A stretch of 64,000 nucleotides of DNA from Mycolicibacterium tusciae JS617 (GTDB taxonomy: Bacteria > Actinomycetota > Actinomycetes > Mycobacteriales > Mycobacteriaceae): NCBI RefSeq assembly GCF_000243415.2, contig NZ_KI912270.1, forward strand, positions 4,588,903 to 4,652,902, read 5' to 3'. Numbering within the stretch: position 1 is the stretch's first letter; the number at the start of each line of letters is the position of its first letter. Below, piece by piece: positions 27,059 to 35,764 of the stretch. The notes below the pieces were generated by a model. The model did not search any database and was not told the origin of the DNA. It was given only the letters and a program-made list of their open reading frames with translations. The position numbers were made by a program, and so were the translations under genes.

Positions 27059-28057
27059 TCATGCACAGGGGAACAATGCGGCGGCCGTCGATGCTTTCGC
27101 CCATTGCTCGGCGAACAGTCGCGCAATCTCGTCGAGGGCGGGCGTCAATGGTTCGATCCGCGGGCTGACCAGAGCATTTTGGTCGATCGCTGCAACGGGG
27201 TGCCAGTACACGCCGTCGGCAGTAACGGTCACCTCGGGCACGAGCGTCTCGCGGGTCAGGACGACACCGTTGGTTGCGATCCCCTCCGCCGCGATCGGCC
27301 GGATGACCTGATCGTCGGATGCGATGCCGAGTTCGTCGAGGAACTTGTGGAAATCGTCGAGCTGCCCCGGAGCGGGTGCAGCGACGGTCGCAGCCACCCG
27401 GACGCGGAATCCGAGTGAACACGCGAGCCGGATACCGTCGACGGCCTTCTGCCAGCTGCCCGGACCCCGATGCGCGTCGTGCAGGCGCGGGGTGGCGGAG
27501 TCGAGGCTAATCTGCAATGCCAATCCCTTGCGGGGCATCGATTCCAGCGCGCGGCGCCCTCGGCCACGGAACACCATTCCGTTGGTGAGAACTGTGGTGG
27601 GCAGGGCGTCCACACAGGTGCGCACGATGGTATCGATGTCGGTGAGCAGGAAGGGCTCCCCGCCTGTCAGGTACAGCTCCCGGACGCCCCATGCTGCAGC
27701 CTCGGTCACCAGCCGCGCGATCCTTTCGCTGCCGAGCTCGCGGCGCGGCGCCTGTGGTGAGGACGCCACACAGCAGTAGTCACAGGCCAGGTTGCAGTGA
27801 AAGTTGGTATAGAGCCACAACCGCGCTCCAGGAATTCGATCTCTACCGAGATCCACTGCTGGGTCGGCAGGCCGGCCGCGACGGACCACTAGCGTACCGA
27901 CACCAGCGTCGTCGACGTCGGCTCGCACGATGGTGTTCCCGGTGCGAGCACACCATCGGTCGGCGAGTTCATGGTCGGCCGCCGACTGAATCGTCACCTC
28001 GGCGAGCATGCCGTCGGCGATGCCGCCCATAACCCGCATCAGGTCGATAATCACCAT
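27059..28057 (-). CDS. Radical SAM enzyme with a TusA-like N-terminal domain
   Basis: 332 residues. The [4Fe-4S] motif is CNLACDYCC (CxxxCxxC) near residue 88, followed by the SAM-binding GGEP (ELYLTGGEPFLL) and a SPASM-less TIM-barrel part. Residues 1-60 resemble the second half of a TusA sulfur-carrier domain (SAADHELADRWCARTGNTIV), but the CPxP cysteine motif at the TusA start is absent. It overlaps the PhnD-like gene by seven bases. The reaction is unknown. The protein ends in Cys-Ala, which could be functional. Possible role: peptide or small-molecule sulfur modification. Confidence 0.75.
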   Translation of the reverse strand: MVIIDLMRVMGGIADGMLAEVTIQSAADHELADRWCARTGNTIVRADVDDAGVGTLVVRRGRPADPAVDLGRDRIPGARLWLYTNFHCNLACDYCCVASSPQAPRRELGSERIARLVTEAAAWGVRELYLTGGEPFLLTDIDTIVRTCVDALPTTVLTNGMVFRGRGRRALESMPRKGLALQISLDSATPRLHDAHRGPGSWQKAVDGIRLACSLGFRVRVAATVAAPAPGQLDDFHKFLDELGIASDDQVIRPIAAEGIATNGVVLTRETLVPEVTVTADGVYWHPVAAIDQNALVSPRIEPLTPALDEIARLFAEQWAKASTAAALFPCA

Positions 28058-28863
28058 CGCGGGTCGACGCCCTGCTCCTCGACTGCGGCGAAAAGCGGCT
28101 TGTAACCGTCAAGGTGCGGAGCGACCCATTGGCGCAGTCCTTCTAGTTCAAGGATCTTGCGATGTTCTGGAGTGTTCCAGTCCATCGCTAGCAGATTCTC
28201 TCGCCACTCCCCATACCGCCGCTCGGGCAGCGTATCCAAGGCGGTAAACATGCAGTGGCAGTAGCCCTCTGTCTGCCAGGCCACCTCCAGCGAGCCCGAC
28301 ATCAGATCCTCAGTGCCCATCGCATTCCAAGTCGAGATACCGATCGCGGCTACATCGGCGTCCCCGGCCAACACCGCGGAGACGGCATCGAGCTCGCTGC
28401 GGCCGGTGTCCCCGTGCTTGCCAATGTCGGTATCGAAACGGATGATCTGCATGTCTGACCCCGAAACCCCAGCGCGGGCAAGGTAGTACAGCGGCAGGAT
28501 GGCCGCGTGCGCAGAGTCGGCCGACCCGAGTGCCAAACGCTTACCGGCCAGTGATGCCGCGCCCTGTAGCCCGCTCCCGGTCGGTGCGAGAAAAACGGTG
28601 GTGTAGTCAACATCGGTGTCGCGCTGCGCAATGGCAGTGCAGTGACCGTCGGTCTGCATCATCGCCCGCACGTAGGCAAGGTTGGTGTTCCAGGCGATGT
28701 CGATGTGCCCGGCGATCAACGAATCGACTAATCGGCCGTAATTGGAGTACAGCACGAAATCCATCTCGCTGTTCGACCCGCGGAAGTAGTCGCGGATTCC
28801 CTCCCAGATCGGCACGACATTTGGCGTGTAGGCGACGGCGCCGACGAGCAGTTGTTCAGCCAT
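28051..28863 (-). CDS. PhnD-like substrate-binding-fold protein without signal peptide
   Basis: 270 residues from ATG 28863; an ATG at 28875 is possible. The fold is that of phosphonate/phosphite periplasmic binding proteins (VGAVAYTPNVVPIWEGIRDY, GHIDIAWNTNLAYVRAM, LAGKRLALGSADSAHAAILP, ADVAAIGISTW). No lipoprotein or Sec signal is seen and no ABC permease or ATPase gene is nearby, so it probably acts in the cytoplasm. It lies between the radical SAM and acyl-CoA-dehydrogenase-like genes with tight spacing. It may bind an anionic intermediate or act as an enzyme. Confidence 0.7.
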   Translation of the reverse strand: MAEQLLVGAVAYTPNVVPIWEGIRDYFRGSNSEMDFVLYSNYGRLVDSLIAGHIDIAWNTNLAYVRAMMQTDGHCTAIAQRDTDVDYTTVFLAPTGSGLQGAASLAGKRLALGSADSAHAAILPLYYLARAGVSGSDMQIIRFDTDIGKHGDTGRSELDAVSAVLAGDADVAAIGISTWNAMGTEDLMSGSLEVAWQTEGYCHCMFTALDTLPERRYGEWRENLLAMDWNTPEHRKILELEGLRQWVAPHLDGYKPLFAAVEEQGVDPRW

Positions 28864-28876
28864 AATCGCAACCATC

Positions 28877-29998
28877 CTAGAAAAGAGGCATCCCGGTGAC
28901 GGCTTTGCCATAGAAGTCATAGAGGACGTCGGCGGTCGGCGCCATCACTGCTCCGGCCCGAGCGTCGCGGAACGCCCGCTCGATCGGCAGCTGTTTGGAG
29001 AACGCCGCGCCCCCGCAGACGCGCATCGCCGACTCGGTGATGGCCAGCGCGGCGTCGTTGGCCGATGCTTTGATTCCGAGTACGTGGGTCATGGTGTTGT
29101 CGTCGGGTGTGGTGACACTGTCGGCAGCCAACCGCAAGTACGCGCGCTGCGCTGCCAAAGCAATGCCAGTGCGGGCGATCTGGCCTCGTATCGTCGGCAA
29201 CTGTGCCAGCGATTCACCCAAATGCTCGAGCCGAGTGCCACCGACGTGGGTGAGAGCGGCCGCGTGGGCGCTCGCCGCCAGACCGATGGAGACCGCGGCA
29301 TTGCCGAGGTTGAACCAGGGCAGCACTGTCTGCATCATCATCGCGAAACCGCCGGCGACATCGCCGATCCGTTGTGAGGCAGGTATTTCAACGACAACAC
29401 TCATGGGTGCGGATGCGTTTCCGCGCAGGCCAAGTCCGACGAAATGCCCAGCGACCTGCAGCCCGTCCGTGCCGGCGGGCACCGCGTACAGGTCGACCTC
29501 GCCGGCTACTCCTGATGCCGATCCACACGAAACGACGTATACGTCGGCGTATCCGGCCGACGTCACGAAACTCTTGTCGGCTTTGATGCGGACCGCGTCA
29601 CCCGCAGCGGTGGCAGTCGAGACCGGAGCCCAGAAATGTGACCGCGAGCCCCTCTCGCTGAACGCCAACGTCCCCAGCGCGTCGCCGCTTGCCAACGCGC
29701 ACAGCAGATCTGGCAGCGCGGCCGGAGGTGCGGCCGCGACCGTGACCGCGGCCGAGACATGCATCAGGTAGATCATCGCGGTGGAGCCGCATGCTGCGGC
29801 GAGCTCACCGATCACCTCGGTGAACTGCACCGGCCCGGCCCCCAGACCGCCGACTTCCCTCGGCAACACCAGGCCGAGCAGTCCGCTGTCCCGCAACGCG
29901 GCAACAGCCTCAACCGGGTAGATGCCCTCGGCATCGACTCGTTCGGCATTTTCGGACGCGACATCAAGCACGGGTTTCAGCAGCGCGGGAATGTCCAT
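28877..29998 (-). CDS. Acyl-CoA dehydrogenase-family flavoprotein
   Basis: 373 residues from ATG 29998 (GTG at 30001 possible). It has the three-domain acyl-CoA dehydrogenase plan: helical N-domain (LVLPREVGGLGAGPVQFTEV), middle beta domain (TLAFSERGSRSHFWAP, then ADKSFVTSAGYADVYVV), and C-terminal helical domain ending RVCGGAAFSKQLPIERAFRD. Paralogues in this family include flavin monooxygenases of sulfur compounds (DszC/SfnB type), and the substrate here is not evident. First gene of the three-gene leftward operon, 13 bases before the PhnD-like gene. Confidence 0.8.
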   Translation of the reverse strand: MDIPALLKPVLDVASENAERVDAEGIYPVEAVAALRDSGLLGLVLPREVGGLGAGPVQFTEVIGELAAACGSTAMIYLMHVSAAVTVAAAPPAALPDLLCALASGDALGTLAFSERGSRSHFWAPVSTATAAGDAVRIKADKSFVTSAGYADVYVVSCGSASGVAGEVDLYAVPAGTDGLQVAGHFVGLGLRGNASAPMSVVVEIPASQRIGDVAGGFAMMMQTVLPWFNLGNAAVSIGLAASAHAAALTHVGGTRLEHLGESLAQLPTIRGQIARTGIALAAQRAYLRLAADSVTTPDDNTMTHVLGIKASANDAALAITESAMRVCGGAAFSKQLPIERAFRDARAGAVMAPTADVLYDFYGKAVTGMPLF

Positions 29999-30260
29999 CA
30001 CGATGCCTTACCCCTGGCGGGTGGTGGGTTCGGGAGCCCTGCGATGCAGAATCATGCGTCCTCAGTTTCGCCGATGGCTATCTCGCATCGCCATCCTTAC
30101 CCCCATCCGGGCTCGATGGCCACAGTATCGTCACTACTCCGTCGCTCCGGTTTCGTTCCGGCGAACAACGGCGAGAAACACCGGACGAGCAGCGGTCGCG
30201 ACTATCCTTGACCTACGAGGGCAGGCGCGAGCACACCAACGCAGCGAAAGGCGCCGAGCG

Positions 30261-30806
30261 ATGACGGAGACCGCTCACACCACCGATGCGACAGTCAATG
30301 AAACCAACGTCTACCGGTTAATGGCCCGTGCGTTCACCGCATTGCGGATCTTCACCGGCCTGGTCTGGATCTCCAATGCGCTCGCCAAGATCTTCGACGT
30401 CGGTAATTACGACTGGGGCTTTTTTTCCTTCAACCTGATCACACTGGGTGCTGCGCGGGGAATCGCCACCGACGCGTCCGACAAGACCTACATCGCACCG
30501 CTTGGCGCGCTCTACCGCAACGTCGTCTTGCCCAATTGGGACGCCTTCAGTGTTTTCCTCACGCTTGCCGAGTTGGCAATCGGTTTGGGACTTCTCTTCG
30601 GGGTGGCCACGCGGCTGGCCGCGGTTGGCGGCTTACTGCTACTCACCCCGATCTGGGTGATGCTCTGGGACCGGGGTCAATACCTCTGGACCTACCCGGC
30701 CGAAGACCTGTTCCCGCTGCTACTTCTGGCCATCGTGCCCGCCGGACGGGTGCTGGGCTTCGACAAGTATCTCGCCACCCGATTCCACGGCCGATGGCCG
30801 TTCTGA
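30261..30806 (+). CDS. DoxX/DoxD-like membrane protein
   Basis: 181 residues from ATG 30261. Four membrane helices with a large loop between the first two match the DoxX/TQO small-subunit fold (LRIFTGLVWISNALAKIFDV, then FLTLAELAIGLGLLFGVATR). DoxD-type proteins are part of thiosulfate:quinone oxidoreductases; DoxX in mycobacteria links to thiol stress. It is divergent from the acyl-CoA-dehydrogenase-like operon over a 260-base gap in which I see no strong motif. Followed after 48 bases by the SRPBCC gene. Confidence 0.75.
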   Translation: MTETAHTTDATVNETNVYRLMARAFTALRIFTGLVWISNALAKIFDVGNYDWGFFSFNLITLGAARGIATDASDKTYIAPLGALYRNVVLPNWDAFSVFLTLAELAIGLGLLFGVATRLAAVGGLLLLTPIWVMLWDRGQYLWTYPAEDLFPLLLLAIVPAGRVLGFDKYLATRFHGRWPF

Positions 30807-30854
30807 AGGGCGCGTCGTCCGCCGGGGCAAGCGCCACACACAAGAGGCCAGACA

Positions 30855-31319
30855 TTGACTACCGCAACGACCGGCGAAGCACGTGTCGAGATCGACGCCG
30901 CACCGCTCACCGTCTACCAACTCATCAGCGACATCACCCGCATGGGCGAATGGAGCCCAGAGTGCTACCGATGCGAGTGGCTCGGCGGCGCGACGACCGC
31001 CTTGGTCGGTGCCAAGTTCCGGGGACACAACCGGCTCGGCAAGGCTCGCTGGACAACTGACGCCATCATCACCGCCGCGGACCCCCGGCGGGAGTTCGCG
31101 TTCACGGTTCTGCATAAGAACGGCCGCGAAGAAACGTTGTGGCGCTACGAACTTAGGCAAGTCGGTGCCGGCACCGAGGTGATCGAGTCCTACCGCTTTC
31201 TGTGGTGCCCGATCGCGAATCGAATAGCCGAGATACCTATCCCGCGTGACAAGCAGCTCCGCAGTGGCATTCAGGAAACCTTGGATCGAATCAAATCTGC
31301 GGCAGAACAGGGCGTGTGA
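30855..31319 (+). CDS. SRPBCC (START-like) family protein
   Basis: 154 residues starting at TTG 30855 with GAGG upstream. It has the helix-grip pattern of polyketide-cyclase/SRPBCC proteins (ARVEIDAAPLTVYQLISDIT, MGEWSPECYRCEWLGG, ATTALVGAKFRGHNR, C-terminal helix IQETLDRIKSAAEQ). The family binds hydrophobic ligands in a deep pocket. It follows the DoxX-like gene, probably in one transcript, and converges on the P450 gene. Confidence 0.75.
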   Translation: MTTATTGEARVEIDAAPLTVYQLISDITRMGEWSPECYRCEWLGGATTALVGAKFRGHNRLGKARWTTDAIITAADPRREFAFTVLHKNGREETLWRYELRQVGAGTEVIESYRFLWCPIANRIAEIPIPRDKQLRSGIQETLDRIKSAAEQGV

Positions 31320-31361
31320 TCGGCTCGGTTTCTGCCGGCGCCGAGGAGGTTCTGGACACTG

Positions 31362-32540
31362 TCACCAGCGCACGGGCAGTTCTGTCAGCCCTCCAGTCAG
31401 TACATCGCGGCGCATCGTCAAGTCCTGCACCCCGATCGCAAGATGAAGGCCCGGCATGCGTGACGCCAGCTGAGAAAATACCGTTTGCAGTTCAATCCGA
31501 GCCAGCGGTGCGCCGATGCAGTAGCGGGCTCCGTGGCCGAAAGCGAGATGGCGCGCGGCTCGCCGGGTGACGTTCACTGCTCCGGGGTCGCCAAACTCAG
31601 CCGGGTCATGATTGCCCGCGCCGAGATCCAGCAAGACCAACTCGCCCGCCTTGATGGTGACACCGTCGACTTCCAGGTCGGTTCGTGCGTAGCGAGGAAC
31701 GCCGTTGCCACCCTTGCGCGACGCCCGCAGGGTCTCCTCGACCGCGTTGCCAACCAGGCCGGGCTCGTCGACGAGGGCCCGCCACTGATCCGGATTGGCC
31801 AATAAGAGCAACGCTGTCATGCCGATCTGCACCACAGTGGTTTCGTGGCCGGCGAACAACAACGCCATCGACAGCCCAGCAGCCTCGTCATCGTCCACTC
31901 CCTCCGTCGCGCCTAGCCGGGAAACCACATCGTCGCCAGGATTGCGCCGCTTGATCGCCACCAACCGCTGTCCGTAGGCGAACAGCTCGCCCAGTCCGTG
32001 CTCGGATCGAGCGCGATCGCGGGTGTTGGCAGCGTCATTCGTCCAGGCCCGAAACTGCTCACGGTCCTCATAGGGCACCCCGAGGAGCTCGCAGATCACC
32101 AGGATTGGCAGCGGCAATGCCAGCTCGGCCTGCAGATCTGCTGGGGGCCCGTGCTCGATGAGCACGTCGAGCAAGCGGGCCGACAAGGTCTCGACCCGCG
32201 CCCGCAGCGCGCGCATGCGCGACGGTGTGAAGTGCGGCTGCAGCAGCGCACGCATCCGCTGGTGGTCGTGGTGCTCGGTGGTGAAGTCGCCCAGTGGTCC
32301 GCCGAAGAGCGCCGAATCGCCAGACCGCGCCGCTGTATCGGGTCGGGGATGGGACCTGCCGAGGCGGTCGTCATCCAACAGCTGCCGAACCAGCGCGTGA
32401 CGTGTCACCAGCCAAGCGTCATCGCCCACCTCGGTGCGAACGCGATGCACCGTTCCCTGCGCTTGCAGCTCTCGAAGCCGAGGCGCGATATCTAACGGAT
32501 GTGTCTGCTCTAAGGGCAACTGCACCATTTGGGTGACCAT
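31362..32540 (-). CDS. Cytochrome P450
   Basis: 392 residues from ATG 32540, chosen because GGAG lies seven bases upstream; ATGs at 32558 and 32567 are further upstream. The I-helix oxygen motif is FAGHETT, the K-helix motif EETLRASRKGG (ExxR), and the heme loop FGHGARYCIGAPLAR carries the proximal Cys. The length is usual for soluble bacterial class I P450s, which need ferredoxin and reductase; none is encoded nearby. It is divergent from a TetR gene that probably controls it. Substrate unknown. Confidence 0.92.
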   Translation of the reverse strand: MVTQMVQLPLEQTHPLDIAPRLRELQAQGTVHRVRTEVGDDAWLVTRHALVRQLLDDDRLGRSHPRPDTAARSGDSALFGGPLGDFTTEHHDHQRMRALLQPHFTPSRMRALRARVETLSARLLDVLIEHGPPADLQAELALPLPILVICELLGVPYEDREQFRAWTNDAANTRDRARSEHGLGELFAYGQRLVAIKRRNPGDDVVSRLGATEGVDDDEAAGLSMALLFAGHETTVVQIGMTALLLLANPDQWRALVDEPGLVGNAVEETLRASRKGGNGVPRYARTDLEVDGVTIKAGELVLLDLGAGNHDPAEFGDPGAVNVTRRAARHLAFGHGARYCIGAPLARIELQTVFSQLASRMPGLHLAIGVQDLTMRRDVLTGGLTELPVRW

Positions 32541-32575
32541 GACTGGACTCCGATCCATCCGCAGCATGTATAAGC

Positions 32576-32616
32576 AGACTTAAACAAAGCTACTTGTATA
32601 GTTTGTCTTGAACAAG
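32576..32616. promoter_or_regulatory. Overlapping dyads between P450 and TetR genes (candidate operator)
   Basis: AGAC-tt-AAAC (32576-32585) is mirrored by GTTT-GTCT (32601-32608). CTTGT (32593-32597) pairs with ACAAG (32612-32616). They fill the 87-base divergent gap. A TetR dimer site is expected here; the exact half-sites are uncertain. Confidence 0.35.
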
Positions 32617-32627
32617 AAGGGGTTCCA

Positions 32628-33236
32628 ATGACATCGGCCCGCGGACAGGCGCCTCCGGAATCACCACCCTCTCCGCAGCCTGTGCGGCGGATGGCCCGCG
32701 CTGAGCGTCGTGAGCAGATCCTCGATGCCGCCACTCGCGCGTTCGCCCGTACCGGGTTTACCGCCACCAGCCTTGACGACGTAGCCGCCGAAGCCGGCAT
32801 TACGCATGTGATTCTCTATCGGCACTTCGCCTCGAAGGCCGAGCTGTACCGCGCGGCGCTGGAGTGCGCCCGCTCCAGGCTCGCCGGGATCGTAGGCACC
32901 GAGGGCTATGACGAGGAAACGATTCCCGCGTTGCTGCGGGCCGCAGCAGCCGACCCGGAGGGATTTCGCCTGCTGTTCCGCCACGCCGCCCGAGAACCGG
33001 ACTTCCGCGACGTGGTCGACAGACTTCGAGCCACCTCAATTGACGTTGCCCACCATCATCTCGCCGAAAGGGTTCCGGACGGACCGTGGCGACATTGGGC
33101 TGCACGTCTCATCCCCACAGTCACCCTTGAGGCCGTCATCGCGTGGCTCGATTCGGGTCAACCCGAACCCGACCACGCCGCCGAACGCATATGGTGCGCA
33201 ATCGAAGCGGTGATCGACGCCGCGCATTCCGGCTGA
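32628..33236 (+). CDS. TetR-family regulator next to the P450
   Basis: 202 residues from ATG 32628. The TetR DNA-binding domain is clear at about 25-75 (RREQILDAATRAFARTGFTA, SLDDVAAEAGITHVILYRHF). The rest is a ligand-binding helical domain with no diagnostic motif. Its divergent position suggests it represses the P450 gene and its own gene and responds to the P450 substrate or product. Confidence 0.85.
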   Translation: MTSARGQAPPESPPSPQPVRRMARAERREQILDAATRAFARTGFTATSLDDVAAEAGITHVILYRHFASKAELYRAALECARSRLAGIVGTEGYDEETIPALLRAAAADPEGFRLLFRHAAREPDFRDVVDRLRATSIDVAHHHLAERVPDGPWRHWAARLIPTVTLEAVIAWLDSGQPEPDHAAERIWCAIEAVIDAAHSG

Positions 33237-33244
33237 CTGACCGC

Positions 33245-33886
33245 TCAGATGCGTCGGGCGGTTCCGAGAATGTGGGTCTTCTTGGGATCGAGCGCTGACA
33301 CGCTGAACTCGAAACGCTCGACTCGCTCGATACGAAAGCCACCGTCTTCGAGCGCCGCCCCGGTCTCGCGGGACAGATGGCAGCCGCCGGAGATCGTCGG
33401 CCACACCGTCGCATCAGCGGTCCGTTGCAGACCTCTACGAAGCGAATGCTGCGACGCAACATGCTCATTGAAGCGAAGTTCGCCGCCGGGCCGAACGACG
33501 CGGTGCAGCTCAGCGATGGCACGACCGGGGTCGCTGACCGAGCACAGCACCAGCGAGGCGACGGCCGCGTCGACGCTGGCATCCTCGAGCGGAAGGTCCT
33601 CGGCGACAGCGTCTCCCACCTTCACCGGAACCGCCGCGTCTTCGGCGGCCCGCGCGGCCAGGCCGCGAAGATATGGGTCGGGTTCGAAGGCGTGCACCAC
33701 CGTCACCGCCTGCGGGTAGTGCAAGAAGTTCAAGCCGTTACCGGCGCCGATCTCGACAACCTCCCCGGCGAGCCCGGCCAGCATCCGGCCTCGCTGATCG
33801 GCCACCCCCCGCGATTCCGCAGCCTCGGACTGCTTCGCGTAAAGCCGCGCGCATAGCGGATGACTCACGGTCTCCGGGCGACTCAT
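33245..33886 (-). CDS. Class I SAM-dependent methyltransferase (UbiE-like)
   Basis: 213 residues from ATG 33886; the open frame upstream to 34099 crosses the TetR promoter and is not used. SAM-binding motif I is VVEIGAGNGLNFLHYP, the acidic loop is AFEPDPYLRG, motif II is SLVLCSVSDPGRAIAELHRV, and RPGGELRFNEHV follows. This resembles small phospholipid/quinone-type methyltransferases. It converges on the first TetR gene with nine bases between and is divergent from the second, which may control it. Confidence 0.85.
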   Translation of the reverse strand: MSRPETVSHPLCARLYAKQSEAAESRGVADQRGRMLAGLAGEVVEIGAGNGLNFLHYPQAVTVVHAFEPDPYLRGLAARAAEDAAVPVKVGDAVAEDLPLEDASVDAAVASLVLCSVSDPGRAIAELHRVVRPGGELRFNEHVASQHSLRRGLQRTADATVWPTISGGCHLSRETGAALEDGGFRIERVERFEFSVSALDPKKTHILGTARRI

Positions 33887-34018
33887 CGCCGCGGCGCCGG
33901 GCGCTCGGGTAACGGACACGCACGCCGCCAGGGTAGCCGCGCGGCGAATTTCGACAACAGGATCTTCAACGCATTCATCGGGGACCTCCTCAGGTCGTTT
34001 TGAAGCTATCACAACGCT

Positions 34019-34038
34019 CGTTATGATAAAAGATAACG
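34019..34038. promoter_or_regulatory. CGTTAT-n8-ATAACG dyad (candidate TetR operator)
   Basis: A perfect 6-bp inverted repeat, CGTTAT (34019-34024) and ATAACG (34033-34038), lies 12 bases before the TetR start codon at 34051 and between divergent genes. The AT-rich TATGATAAAAGATAACG stretch stands out from the local GC background. It is likely an operator overlapping the promoter. Confidence 0.5.
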
Positions 34039-34050
34039 TATGATTGGTTG

Positions 34051-34659
34051 ATGGGTACTGCCTCCACACCGGATCGCCTGATGGACGCCGCGTTAACACT
34101 GTTCGCCGAACACGGCTTCAAGGCGACAACGGTCGGCGCAATCGAAAAAGAGGCAGGCATGGCGCCCCGGTCCGGGGCGCTGTACCAGCACTTCAAAGGC
34201 AAGCAGCAGCTTCTCGAAGCCGCAGTCGAACGCGAGCTAGCCGGCATGGACGAACTCGCCCACGCCATAGCGATGTTCCCCCTCGGCGACTTTCGCGCCG
34301 AAGTCACCATGCTCGCCCGGTGGAACCTCGCCTCACTGGAACGCCGGGACGAACTCACCCGCTTTGTCCGACGCGAGGCCGACCTGCTCCCAAAACGCCT
34401 GCGCACCAAGCTCTATAACCGACTCGTCGCTAGACCGTACGCCGAGATTGTGGCGTGGCTGAGCGCTCGGTTTCGGGAAGCAGGAATCGAACCGCCCGAC
34501 CTAGAGGCGTTGACGCTGATCCTGATCGAATCGATGGGCGCCTACAAGGAACTCAACCGGGTGTTCGGTCAAGTCCCCGCCGATATCGACGACGAACGTT
34601 TCATTGCCGCATGGGTGGACACCGCGCTCGCGGTCGCACATCGGTACGGCCTTAACTGA
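34051..34659 (+). CDS. TetR-family regulator
   Basis: 202 residues from ATG 34051; a TTG directly before it is also possible. HTH domain at about 8-55 (RLMDAALTLFAEHGFKATTV, GAIEKEAGMAPRSGALYQHF). A longer helical effector domain with ARWNLASLERRDELTRFVRR is typical of TetR_C subtypes. It is divergent from the methyltransferase gene with a perfect dyad between and probably controls both. The 3' end overlaps a broken copper-ATPase fragment on the other strand. Confidence 0.85.
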   Translation: MGTASTPDRLMDAALTLFAEHGFKATTVGAIEKEAGMAPRSGALYQHFKGKQQLLEAAVERELAGMDELAHAIAMFPLGDFRAEVTMLARWNLASLERRDELTRFVRREADLLPKRLRTKLYNRLVARPYAEIVAWLSARFREAGIEPPDLEALTLILIESMGAYKELNRVFGQVPADIDDERFIAAWVDTALAVAHRYGLN

Positions 34660-34819
34660 TTGCGTTCCGTTGCGCCGAGGCGTGCGAAACTCTCTGTCCC
34701 GAAAAGATTTGAGTCACGATGCGGGCGGCGCACGACGCGCACGTCATCCCTCCGATCGCCAACTCGACCCGTTGTGGCGCTGGCGCCTGCCCGGTGTCGC
34801 GATCGACTGTGGTGCTCAT
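34652..34819 (-). pseudogene. N-terminal fragment of a copper P-type ATPase (HMA domain start)
   Basis: 55 residues from ATG 34819: a short polar leader and [17 protein letters not shown], the metal-binding MTCxxC loop of an HMA domain, then unrelated sequence and a stop. It is closely similar to the beginning of the intact ATPase at 47231 ([20 protein letters not shown]). The rest of the protein is missing. Its start overlaps the stop of the phosphate-transporter fragment by four bases (ATGA). Confidence 0.65.
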
Positions 34820-35190
34820 ACGCTCTTTCTGCCAGCGGCGAGCGCAGCCCCGACGAGTCCGCCGATCAGCGCATGCGACGAACTCGACGGCAGCCCGAAC
34901 CGCCACGTCACCAGATTCCATCTTATGGCGGCGGTGAGAGCGGCGCCGATCGCCGGTAGCGTTTCGTGCGGCGCGACGGTGACAACACCGCCCACGGTGT
35001 CGGCCACAGCTGTACCCATCAACAGCGGGCCCGCGAAGTTGCCTGCAGTCGCCACCACCAGCGCCTGCCCCGGGGTCGCAGCGCGGGTAGCCACCAGCGC
35101 GGCAACCGAATTCGCCGAGTCATGGAACCCATTCGTGACGTCGAACGCCACGGCCAGCCCGATCGCCGCGAGAAGGATCGCCATGCCCAT
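34816..35190 (-). pseudogene. N-terminal fragment of a PiT-family phosphate transporter
   Basis: 124 residues. It begins with the PiT signature (FDVTNGFHDSANSVAALVAT) and continues through helices 2-4 to WRFGLPSSSSHALIGGLVGA, the conserved serine-rich loop. It then stops after AAGRKSV, whereas full transporters have about 400 residues or more. It is therefore a truncated gene, probably inactive. The break coincides with the start of the HMA fragment, marking a deletion or recombination point. Confidence 0.75.
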
Positions 35191-35202
35191 CGTGGCCAGC
35201 CC

Positions 35203-35508
35203 CTACGACCGAGTCACCGCACGACGCGGCGTGCGCATCTCCAGCTCCAGTTGTGACCTGGACAGGTTGACAGTCAACGGAATTAGATGCGCACGGACAC
35301 GAGCCGCCGCGGCGAGGCGCCGATGGGTTTCGTATATGACATCTCGCACGCGAGCGCGCGTGCACGTCGGAAACTTCGCAGTCAATACGGCCACGATCGA
35401 ATCCAACTCGTCCACAGGAAGCCCGGACGGCTCGGGGACTGGCGACGTCGGCGCGGATCTCGCCGCCGAGCCGGTCAGGTCCGAGCCGGCCAGTTTCATC
35501 CGGCTCAT
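35203..35508 (-). CDS. Small three-helix-bundle-type mycobacterial protein
   Basis: 101 residues. Residues about 30-90 read VDELDSIVAVLTAKFP, RARVRDVIYETHRRLAAAAR, VRAHLIPLTVNLSRSQLE. This matches small actinobacterial proteins described as a three-helix-bundle dimerization domain. Function is unknown; in mycobacteria such proteins often lie near stress genes. It ends 12 bases before the phosphate-transporter fragment. The N-terminus is Ser/Pro-rich and probably flexible. Confidence 0.55.
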   Translation of the reverse strand: MSRMKLAGSDLTGSAARSAPTSPVPEPSGLPVDELDSIVAVLTAKFPTCTRARVRDVIYETHRRLAAAARVRAHLIPLTVNLSRSQLELEMRTPRRAVTRS

Positions 35509-35764
35509 ATCGGCACCCCTGACATCGAATCGTCGCGGTTATTGCTCGCGCTTCTGGGATTCTGACGCCGGCACCGCTGGAGCGGCAGGGCCATTAGACC
35601 TCGGCGACATGCCGTTGGACATCCCCACCAGAACTGGGTCATCCCTGCGCCAAACGCGTGGGCTCGTAACCGGTTTCGGGGCCGCGGTGATCGATTGGCG
35701 ACCCTAGCCCGACAGTGACGACGTGGACATCGCCCGGCGAGAGCGTGCTCACCTGGTCTTCGAC

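Noticed and set aside
29922..30260. Extended N-terminus for the DoxX-like protein
   Set aside because: The in-frame extension overlaps the divergent flavoenzyme gene and promoter; ATG 30261 gives a normal DoxX start.
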